NCBI GenBank assembly: GCA_949283125.1
Contig: CASDRK010000017.1
Coordinates: 203,468 to 267,467 of the forward strand
Reading direction: 5' to 3'
DNA: 64,000 bases
Source: an uncultured Clostridia bacterium
Lineage (GTDB): Bacteria > Bacillota > Clostridia > Christensenellales > Borkfalkiaceae
Shown: in pieces, positions 52,732 through 58,906 of the stretch
Layout: every line of letters begins with the position of its first letter
Position numbering within the stretch: the first letter of the stretch is position 1
Program-made: the position numbers and the translations under genes
Notes under the pieces: generated by a model
The model's database searches: none
What the model saw: only the letters and a program-made list of their open reading frames with translations
Told to the model about the DNA's origin: nothing

Positions 52732-54522
52732 TCACCCGCATGGTCTGATGTTTCTGATCCGGATTATATCTTCGAATATGCTCTTCGCCACGGGCGCCGC
52801 CACGGTGCTGCCGTAGTACGCCCCCTGCGGCTCGTCGACGATGACGAGCGCAAGATAGCGCGGCCGATCCGCAGGAAAAAAGCCGACGAAAGAGGACACG
52901 TATTTGCCCGAAGCCACCGCCCCGTTTTCATACTTTTGCGCCGTGCCGGTCTTGCCGGCCACCCTGTACCCTTCAATGGCGGCGTGCCGGCCGCTGCCTT
53001 CGCTGACAACGCCTTCCAGCATATCGCAAAGCAGCGCCGACGCCTCGCCGCTTATCGTCCTGTTTTTCAAAACGGGCGCAACTTCTTCCTCCGCGCCCCC
53101 GTCCGAAGGCTTCACGCTCTTCAATATGTGCGGCACGTAGTAATTGCCGCCGTTCACCGCCGAAGCGGCCGCGCAGGCCAGCTGAAGCGCGGTCACCGCC
53201 ACGGTCTGCCCGAAGCCTATGCGAGCGAGATCGCAGTCGCGGACGAGAGACTGCGGAACGAGCATGCCGAGCGCCTCGCCCGAAAAATCTATGCCGGTGA
53301 CGTTGCCCAGCCCGAAGGCCGAGAGGTACTCGTAAAAGAGGTCTTTGCCGAGCGCGAGCGCAATGTCGGTAAAACACGGATTGCAGCTGTTGTTCAACGC
53401 CTGCGCAAGCGTCTGGTTGGAGTGTTTGCCGTTGGCGTGATCCGACCAACATTTGATCGTCGTGCCGTCCACGGAGCGGGTCCGGCTGCCGTTGAACACC
53501 CGGGTAGGCGAATACGCCGAACCGTTGCCGTTCAGATACTCCTGAAGATCCACGGCCGCGGTGAGTATCTTGAAGGTGGAACCGGGTTCGTATATATCGC
53601 TGACGAGAACGTTGCGCGAGAGCGCATTTAGCTTCTGCGGCTCGTCGCGCGGGACGTCGTTCAGATCGTACGACGGACAGTTCACCATCGCGAGGATATC
53701 GAAATTGGAAGGATCGAGCACTATGCACGATGCGCTTTTGGCGCCCGTCGACAGGTAAACTTCGCGCACGGCCTGTTCGGCCGAAAGCTGGATATCAAGG
53801 TCGATGGTCAGCTTTATGTCGTCGCCGGGCACGGCGCTGCGATAGACTATTTTCGTGTCCTCGGTCTCGTTGCCGACGATGTCGGTAGTGTACATTATCT
53901 GCCCGTCGGTACCTCCCAGCACTTTGTCGTACTGCTTTTCCATGCCGGAAAGCCCCGCCCCGTCGCCGGAAGTGAAGCCGAGCACCTGACAGAGAACGTC
54001 GCCATAGGGATAGACCCGCTTGTTGTCGGCAGAAAAATACACCCCGTCGATATCGAAGCCGATGAGTTTTTCAACGCTCGCTTTGTCCGCCTGTCTGGCC
54101 ACGGTCAGCTCCGAAACTCCGCCGTCGGTCAGCTTCTTCAGCAAAGTCTCTTCGTCGACGCCGAACAGTTCCGCCAGCACCCGGGCGGCATGCTCCTTAT
54201 CCGTCACGGAGCCCGGACGGACGAACACGCTGAAGGATTGGGCATTACCCGCGAGCAGCCGGCCGTTCCTGTCGTAAATGCGGCCGCGCGCGGCCACGAC
54301 GGGTATCTCCCTGTTCCACTGATCCTCCGCCCGCACGACAAGCTCGCCGCCGTCCACCACCTGTACCCAGAAAAAGCGCAACGCGATCACGCAAAAAAGA
54401 AAGGTTATTGCCAGCAACACTGACAATAACCTCTTTTGTAAAACTGTTAGGGAAAATGAAGAATTATCTATTTTTGCGCTCTCCTTGCAATTATGCCAGA
54501 ATGAGACCGTGCGACCCGGCAT
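52732..54522 (-). CDS. Class B penicillin-binding protein (FtsI/SpoVD/PBP2B-like)
   Basis: About 580-597 residues depending on start. Septal transpeptidase working with FtsW. N-terminal membrane helix (LLSVLLAITFLFCVIALRFF), PBP dimer domain beginning WNREIPVVAARGRIYDRNGR, and transpeptidase motifs GSTFK (EPGSTFKILTA), SCN (ALNNSCNP) and KTGT (VAGKTGTAQK). No PASTA domain. The start is unclear: the ATG at 54522 overlaps ftsL by 32 bases without a ribosome site; a good AAGGAG (54486-54481) just after the ftsL stop precedes no ATG/GTG/TTG but an ATA at 54471; a GTG at 54420 follows AGAGG but would drop the basic residues before the helix. Confidence 0.9.
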   Translation of the reverse strand: MPGRTVSFWHNCKESAKIDNSSFSLTVLQKRLLSVLLAITFLFCVIALRFFWVQVVDGGELVVRAEDQWNREIPVVAARGRIYDRNGRLLAGNAQSFSVFVRPGSVTDKEHAARVLAELFGVDEETLLKKLTDGGVSELTVARQADKASVEKLIGFDIDGVYFSADNKRVYPYGDVLCQVLGFTSGDGAGLSGMEKQYDKVLGGTDGQIMYTTDIVGNETEDTKIVYRSAVPGDDIKLTIDLDIQLSAEQAVREVYLSTGAKSASCIVLDPSNFDILAMVNCPSYDLNDVPRDEPQKLNALSRNVLVSDIYEPGSTFKILTAAVDLQEYLNGNGSAYSPTRVFNGSRTRSVDGTTIKCWSDHANGKHSNQTLAQALNNSCNPCFTDIALALGKDLFYEYLSAFGLGNVTGIDFSGEALGMLVPQSLVRDCDLARIGFGQTVAVTALQLACAAASAVNGGNYYVPHILKSVKPSDGGAEEEVAPVLKNRTISGEASALLCDMLEGVVSEGSGRHAAIEGYRVAGKTGTAQKYENGAVASGKYVSSFVGFFPADRPRYLALVIVDEPQGAYYGSTVAAPVAKSIFEDIIRIRNIRPCG

Positions 54523-55240
54523 AGTCGGCGATGTTGGCCAGACTTGTCGCGGCGTCGATCTGCGCGGTCGCTTCGGCAAGCGCTTCGCGCGCGGCGGTCA
54601 CACCGTTCGCCACGACGGCGAGCTCGCTGTTGAGCCCGGCTATAACCGCGGAATTAACTATCACAAGCACGAACAGAGCCACCACAACGCTTATAAAAGT
54701 GGCGATGATTATCTTTTCGCGTTTGCCGAGGATGTGAGTTTCACTCTCCTTGGACACCGTTTTCGCGGCATACCTGTCGCTCTCCTCAAGAGTCTTATAC
54801 TGTATAGTGGTCCTTGTGGGAACAAGGTCCTCGTTCTCTTCGTCTTCTACGTCAGAAGCGCGGACATCGGCGGCATAGCGCCTGTTTACGGCGCTGTCTG
54901 CGCGGAAGATCTCCGCGTCGGCGCGCGCGTTCGTCACCAGATAGGGACGCGCTTCGCGCTCTTCGCCCATGCGGGGCTCGGCCTGCACGGGGCGCACCGT
55001 CTCTTCGCGGACGGGACGCACGGGCTGCAGAATGCTTGCCCTCTTCTCCTCAAAGGTCTGCGCGGCAGCCTTTACGGGCTGCGCGGCCGTCGCTTCACCC
55101 CTCACTTCCCTGATGCCGAAATCGGGATTGATAAGCCTTTTGTAATTTTCCTTGATCTGCGCGTTGTGCAGTTCGTCTGCCGACATGCTCTGCGCATTCT
55201 GCAAGGTTTGTCTTTCAAGTACGGGGGTTGCGACTGCCAT
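54491..55240 (-). CDS. FtsL-like division protein with long cytoplasmic N terminus
   Basis: 249 residues; FtsL is usually 100-130. Residues 1-175 are polar and rich in Ala, Glu and Arg with no known fold; 177-199 form one membrane helix (IIIATFISVVVALFVLVIV), preceded by GKREK (inside-positive). The outer part 200-240 is Ala/Glu-rich with a weak coiled-coil heptad. Sequence similarity to FtsL is not recognisable; the call rests on topology and on the position between rsmH and the class B PBP, where ftsL is always found. It could also be read as a divergent septum-formation initiator. Confidence 0.7.
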   Translation of the reverse strand: MAVATPVLERQTLQNAQSMSADELHNAQIKENYKRLINPDFGIREVRGEATAAQPVKAAAQTFEEKRASILQPVRPVREETVRPVQAEPRMGEEREARPYLVTNARADAEIFRADSAVNRRYAADVRASDVEDEENEDLVPTRTTIQYKTLEESDRYAAKTVSKESETHILGKREKIIIATFISVVVALFVLVIVNSAVIAGLNSELAVVANGVTAAREALAEATAQIDAATSLANIADYAGSHGLILA

Positions 55241-55265
55241 CTTTGTTCACTCCTTATCGCATTTT

Positions 55266-56207
55266 TTAAATCTTTTGCGCTATCCGCAGTTTTGCGCTCC
55301 TCGAGCGCGTGTTTATCGCCATTTCCTTTACTGTGGCGGTGACGGGTTTTTTTGTTATTATCTCTATTTCCTTTCTCTTGCCGCATACGCACACGGGCAG
55401 AGTTTTGGGACAGACGCAGTCGGCTTCGAGCATTGCGAACGCCTGTTTTACTATTCTGTCCTCGAGCGAATGGAAAGTGATTATCGCTATCCTTCCGCCC
55501 TTTTTAAGTCTCCGGGCAAGACCCGTAACGCAGTCGTACAATCCTTCAAGTTCGCCGTTGACGGCTATCCTGACGGCCTGAAAGCTCTTTCTCGCCGCGG
55601 GACCGTTCTGCTGGAACTTTTTGGGTATGCTGCTTTCGATTATTTCCACAAAATCGCCGCACGTCCTGATCGGGTTTTTCTGACGTCTTTCAACGATGTT
55701 TGCGGCTATCTGCGCCGAAAACTTCTCCTCTCCGTATTCGCGGAGTATCTTTGCTATTTCTTCGCGGGGATATGTGTTCAAAATGATTTCGGCGGTCAAC
55801 GGGTTCGACCTGTCCATTCTCATGTCGAGCGGGGCATCCTTTTTCATGTAGGCAAATCCCCTCTCCCCGGTATCGAGCTGATGGCTGGAGACGCCGAAAT
55901 CGAGGAGGACTCCGTCCAGCTCGCCGACGCCCGCTTGCGCAAGCACCCGCTCGTAATCTTTATAATTGGATTTGTAAATTTCAAAACGGCCCTCGAACGG
56001 GGCAAGCTTTGCTCTTGCGGCCGCTATGGCCTCGTCGTCGAGGTCGGTGGCTATCAGCCTGCCGGAGGGCGACGACCTTCTGAGGATCTCATACGAATGA
56101 TTTCCGCCGCCGACGGTGCCGTCGAACCAGACGCCGCCGTCGCGGACGGCAAGCCCGCTCATACACTCTTCGAGCATGACGGGTATATGCGAAAACCCTT
56201 CCATCAT
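55266..56207 (-). CDS. rsmH: 16S rRNA (cytosine1402-N4)-methyltransferase RsmH
   Basis: 313 residues. Methylates N4 of C1402 in 16S rRNA. Starts HIPVMLEECMSGLAVRDGG, SAM-binding GTVGGGNHSYEIL, then GVLLDFGVSSHQLDTGERGF and the MRMDRSNPLTAEIILNTY helix. End region IAIITFHSLEDRIVKQAF and TRSRSAKLRIAQ is typical. It overlaps mraZ by 4 bases (ATGA). Confidence 0.97.
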   Translation of the reverse strand: MMEGFSHIPVMLEECMSGLAVRDGGVWFDGTVGGGNHSYEILRRSSPSGRLIATDLDDEAIAAARAKLAPFEGRFEIYKSNYKDYERVLAQAGVGELDGVLLDFGVSSHQLDTGERGFAYMKKDAPLDMRMDRSNPLTAEIILNTYPREEIAKILREYGEEKFSAQIAANIVERRQKNPIRTCGDFVEIIESSIPKKFQQNGPAARKSFQAVRIAVNGELEGLYDCVTGLARRLKKGGRIAIITFHSLEDRIVKQAFAMLEADCVCPKTLPVCVCGKRKEIEIITKKPVTATVKEMAINTRSRSAKLRIAQKI

Positions 56208-56635
56208 ATCCCCAGCTGCGAATAGATATCGTCGAAGTTGTTCTCCATATCCGCGACGTACTCGTCGTAAAGTCGTTTGTTCCAGATCTCTATTCTGTTG
56301 ACCACGCCGCAGATGACGAGTTCCTTATCGTCCTTTCCGAGCTGTGCGTGCCTTCTCAGTTCGGGACTGAGCACCACGCGCCCTTGATTGTCCTCCTCCA
56401 CCTGAACGCAGGTCCTTGCAAACATTCTTACGCGCTTCTGCGCTTCGAGGTCGGAAATCTTTGTGGCGCCCAGCTCTTCAAGGTACTCTTCCATCTTCTC
56501 CTTGGTGAATACGGAGATGGTATGGTTTGTGCCGTAGGCAAAATAATATTCGTCGCCCAGCCCTTTTCTGAGCTTTGCGGGGATGCGTATTCTGTTTTTA
56601 GCGTCGAGCTGATGGAAATACTCTCCCGTGAACAT
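56204..56635 (-). CDS. mraZ: Transcriptional regulator MraZ
   Basis: 143 residues from the ATG at 56635, giving the family start MFTGEYFHQLDAKNRI; a second ATG two codons upstream is possible, but AAGG is better spaced for 56635. Two AbrB-like half domains, each with a D-x-K-x-R-like motif (DAKNRIRIPAKLR and DNQGRVVLSPELR). MraZ proteins form rings and bind tandem repeats upstream of their own gene to control the dcw cluster; such repeats are present at the promoter here. First gene of the operon through ftsQ. Confidence 0.95.
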   Translation of the reverse strand: MFTGEYFHQLDAKNRIRIPAKLRKGLGDEYYFAYGTNHTISVFTKEKMEEYLEELGATKISDLEAQKRVRMFARTCVQVEEDNQGRVVLSPELRRHAQLGKDDKELVICGVVNRIEIWNKRLYDEYVADMENNFDDIYSQLGI

Positions 56636-56673
56636 CGTCATGCCTTAATACCCTGTTAAACTAATGTAACAAA

Positions 56674-56702
56674 ATAATACCACAGGTTTTGACCACTGTC
56701 AA
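56674..56702 (-). promoter_or_regulatory. Promoter of the mraZ operon
   Basis: Minus strand TTGACA (56702-56697), 17-base spacer, TATTAT (56679-56674). The leader is about 30 bases. Confidence 0.85.
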
Positions 56703-56706
56703 CCAC
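56679..56706 (-). promoter_or_regulatory. MraZ-box-like GTGGT repeats overlapping the mraZ promoter
   Basis: GTGGT occurs at 56706-56702 and 56696-56692 (10-bp period) and again at 56683-56679 (13 bp further). MraZ binds G-rich pentamers repeated about every 10 bp next to its own promoter. The repeats cover the -35 box and spacer, so binding should repress. Confidence 0.6.
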
Positions 56707-57070
56707 TTATATGAATTTTTTTGATAAAAATTTAAATTTTCTTTATCGATAATAAATTATAACAAACAGTCAAGGCAAATTAATTGATTAATATAACTTT
56801 AAAATTCAATTATACCCCTTGAATTTTGCGCGATTTTACAAAAGTTTAGGTTAATACAACAAATTTTTATAAAATCCCATAAAGTGTACGCAGGTGGTCA
56901 GCCGTCCCTAAAATTTTTAAAAAATTTGCCCGAAATATCAAAACAGCGGCATTGAATGTTTATCGCAACGAATCTTGCTCCGTCTGTCCGACAACCCTGC
57001 GCATATCAATATAAATATTTCAAAGGCGCAAAAAATATATTAAAAAAATCCTGAAAGCGCACAAAAACAG
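56707..57070. other. AT-rich divergent spacer between mraZ and rpsT, no gene found
   Basis: About 360 bases with many stops in all frames and long A/T runs. No tRNA, DnaA-box cluster, T-box or known riboswitch core was recognised. A GC island near 56885-56915 and a palindrome AAATTTTTAAAAAATTT near 56919-56935 stand out but cannot be assigned. Confidence 0.4.
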
Positions 57071-57099
57071 TTTACAAGCCGTCATTTTTGTGATAAAAT
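57071..57099 (+). promoter_or_regulatory. Promoter of rpsT
   Basis: TTTACA (57071-57076), 17-base spacer, TAAAAT (57094-57099). The leader is about 43 bases. Confidence 0.75.
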
Positions 57100-57148
57100 T
57101 ACTCAAGATTTAAGTAGAACATAATTTTTCCAAAAGGAGAGACCCAAA

Positions 57149-57412
57149 GTGCCCAATATCAAATCCGCAAAGAAGCGTACTCTTGTAATCGAAAAGAAGA
57201 CCGCACAGAACAAGATGATCAAGTCGGAAGTAAAGACCGAGATCAAAAAGTTCCTCGCAGCAGTCAACGCGGGCGACAAGGCTGCCGCAACGGCAATGTT
57301 CCCCGGCGTATGCTCGCTGATAGACAGCGCGGCAGGCAAAGGCGTTTACAAGAAAAACACGGCTGCCAACAAGAAGTCGGGACTGGCAAAAAAGCTCAAC
57401 GCCATGGCCTGA
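57149..57412 (+). CDS. rpsT: 30S ribosomal protein S20
   Basis: 87 residues, starting with GTG after AAAGGAGAG. S20 binds 16S rRNA early in 30S assembly. [20 protein letters not shown] at the start, then the long helices with [21 protein letters not shown] and the end LAKKLNAMA are typical of S20. It is a single-gene unit with promoter and terminator. S20 is known in some bacteria to repress its own translation; the GTG start would fit weak, controllable initiation. Confidence 0.97.
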   Translation: MPNIKSAKKRTLVIEKKTAQNKMIKSEVKTEIKKFLAAVNAGDKAAATAMFPGVCSLIDSAAGKGVYKKNTAANKKSGLAKKLNAMA

Positions 57413-57434
57413 ATTTAAAACATCGACACCTGAA

Positions 57435-57464
57435 AAGGCGGACGAAAATCGTCCGCCTTATTTT
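57435..57464 (+). terminator. Terminator of rpsT
   Basis: An 11-bp stem, AAGGCGGACGA (57435-57445) and TCGTCCGCCTT (57449-57459), AAA loop, then ATTTT. Confidence 0.9.
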
Positions 57465-57512
57465 CGTGCAAAATTTTAAATGCCGGCCGCAGCCGCGGGA
57501 CAAAGAAAGGGC

Positions 57513-58043
57513 TCAACTCAAAAAATGCGCCCATGAGCGCGGCGCCGAAGCCTCCTCCGCGGCCCGGTCCAGCAGCTCCGAATATTGTCCGAGTTTATCT
57601 TCAACCTCCCTCTCCCATCCCCTCGGACGCATGCGGACGAGGGCTGTGAGTTCGTATATCGCCAGTCCGGGCGCATGCCGAGGCGAATGCACGGCAGAAC
57701 ACGCCTGACCGACGGCCCGGCACAGCGCAACGGCGGCCGGATCGCTTGTTTCGCGCGCGGCGGCGTGCACGCCGAGTATCGCCCGGCGCGCCGCAGGCAT
57801 CTTTACCCGTCCTTCCGCCCACATGCGGCCCATCTCCACGGCGCCGGCAAATCTGTCGTCTTCGCCGAAATATTCCCGAAGAGCCCGCGCCGGGAATTTA
57901 GCCCCTTCGAGAGCCCAGAGCACTACCGTCCGGCGCGAAGACGCTTTCAGCGCGGACATCAGCCCGCAAAGGCACGGACTGTCCGACCCGAACAGAAGCG
58001 CGTTGCCCTTGCGCAATCTTATGTAAACGTCATCGAAATCCAT
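57513..58043 (-). CDS. Imm-5-like domain protein (putative immunity protein family)
   Basis: 176 residues, mostly helical and Ala/Arg-rich. The block RMWAEGRVKMPAARRAI, then LGVHAAARETSDPAAVALCR and AVGQACSAVHSPRHAPGLAIYE resembles the Imm-5-like helical domain of proteins annotated as putative immunity proteins. No toxin gene, polymorphic-toxin signal or secretion gene is near, so it may serve another role or have been kept alone. The ATG falls 6 bases after a -10 box and has no Shine-Dalgarno, suggesting a leaderless message. It shares the spacer at 58044-58361 with the pot operon regulator. Function uncertain. Confidence 0.7.
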   Translation of the reverse strand: MDFDDVYIRLRKGNALLFGSDSPCLCGLMSALKASSRRTVVLWALEGAKFPARALREYFGEDDRFAGAVEMGRMWAEGRVKMPAARRAILGVHAAARETSDPAAVALCRAVGQACSAVHSPRHAPGLAIYELTALVRMRPRGWEREVEDKLGQYSELLDRAAEEASAPRSWAHFLS

Positions 58044-58049
58044 ATCCGC

Positions 58050-58078
58050 ATTCTACCATGCACAGAGATTTTACGCAA
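58050..58078 (-). promoter_or_regulatory. Promoter of the Imm-5-like gene, leaderless
   Basis: Minus strand TTGCGT (58078-58073), 17-base spacer, TAGAAT (58055-58050). Six bases later comes the ATG, so transcription and translation would start at nearly the same base. Confidence 0.55.
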
Positions 58079-58149
58079 GTTCCGCCACTCGGAACCTGCA
58101 TTTTTTATGCAAAAAGGTCTCTGCCAGCCGCCATATTTTGTTATTTATT

Positions 58150-58212
58150 TGTAAAGCATGAAATAAATGTGAAAATTATTTTCATAATTGTAATATTTTG
58201 AAATGCTTTACA
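58150..58212. promoter_or_regulatory. Nested inverted repeats upstream of the pot operon promoter (candidate operator)
   Basis: TGTAAAGCAT (58150-58159) and ATGCTTTACA (58203-58212) are perfect 10-bp arms 43 bases apart; inside lies TGAAAA-TTA-TTTTCA (58170-58184). The right arm ends 6 bases before the -35 box. The arrangement suits binding of the dimeric XRE-cupin regulator encoded first in the operon. Confidence 0.5.
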
Positions 58213-58218
58213 AAAAAA

Positions 58219-58247
58219 TTGACACAGCGCGCGCGCACATATATAAT
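58219..58247 (+). promoter_or_regulatory. Consensus promoter of the pot operon
   Basis: TTGACA (58219-58224), 17-base spacer holding a GCGCGCGCGC run, TATAAT (58242-58247). Leader about 108 bases. Confidence 0.85.
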
Positions 58248-58277
58248 CATATTCGGTTTGTTTTTACTAAACTTTTT

Positions 58278-58311
58278 GTTTACTTTTTCTAACCGTTTAG
58301 AGAAAATAAAC
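58278..58311 (+). promoter_or_regulatory. Leader hairpin of the pot operon
   Basis: A 15-position AT-rich stem (58278-58292 with 58297-58311) with one mismatch and one wobble pair, CCGT loop. It begins about 24 bases into the predicted leader. There is no T run, so it is not a terminator; it may affect RNA stability or control. Confidence 0.4.
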
Positions 58312-58361
58312 TCAATGTTTAATCTCGTGCCTGAAAACATTGCGGGAGACATTTATATTTT

Positions 58362-58895
58362 ATGGATATAGGAGCCAAAATCAAGAGGTTAAGACTTCAG
58401 CTGAATCTTTCGCAGGCTGAGCTGGCCGACAGAAGCGAACTGACCAAGGGATACATTTCGCAGCTGGAAAACAACGTGACATCCCCCTCCATAGCCACGC
58501 TGATGGACATACTGTCCGCGCTCGGCACCGACCTTGCGGAATTTTTCAAAAAGGACGACGACGCGAGAGTGGTGTTTTCTTCTGACGATTTCATCGAAAA
58601 GCGCGACGACGGCATGCTGCTGAAATGGATAATCCCCAACGCGCAGAAAAACCGCATGGAGCCGGTGATGATGGAGCTGATGTCGGGCGCCGCCACCCCG
58701 GTAGACTTCCCACACGAGGGCGAGGAATTCGGCTATATACTCGAAGGCAGGATACGCATCGAACTGGGCAAAAACAATTACATCTGCAAAAAGGGAGAAA
58801 CCTTTTATTATACCGCAGACAAATCGCACAGGATAATAAACTGCGGCAAGACCAACGCAAGATTTTTGTGGATATCCACACCGCCTAACTTTTAA
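58362..58895 (+). CDS. XRE-family regulator with C-terminal cupin domain (polyamine operon regulator)
   Basis: 177 residues. N-terminal HTH (about 6-60: KIKRLRLQLNLSQAELADRS, TKGYISQLENNVTSPSIATL) and a C-terminal cupin (about 105-172: PHEGEEFGYILEGRIRIELG, KGETFYYTADKSHRIINCG). This architecture, as in PuuR-like proteins, is regularly found first in clostridial potABCD operons and is presumed to sense polyamines or a related small ligand. The gene is 11 bases before potA. GGGAG lies 13 bases before the ATG, a long spacing, so its own translation may be low. Confidence 0.88.
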   Translation: MDIGAKIKRLRLQLNLSQAELADRSELTKGYISQLENNVTSPSIATLMDILSALGTDLAEFFKKDDDARVVFSSDDFIEKRDDGMLLKWIIPNAQKNRMEPVMMELMSGAATPVDFPHEGEEFGYILEGRIRIELGKNNYICKKGETFYYTADKSHRIINCGKTNARFLWISTPPNF

Positions 58896-58906
58896 GGAGA
58901 GAAAAA

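Noticed and set aside
57585-58154. Plus-strand frame of 189 codons opposite the Imm-5-like gene
   Set aside because: Arg/Pro-rich translation without motif; the minus-strand frame has recognisable family blocks and a promoter at the right place.
58225-58241. GCGCGCGCGC run in the pot promoter spacer as Z-DNA or a special operator
   Set aside because: Ten bases of alternating GC within a 17-base spacer can occur by chance and no protein site of this form is known to me.
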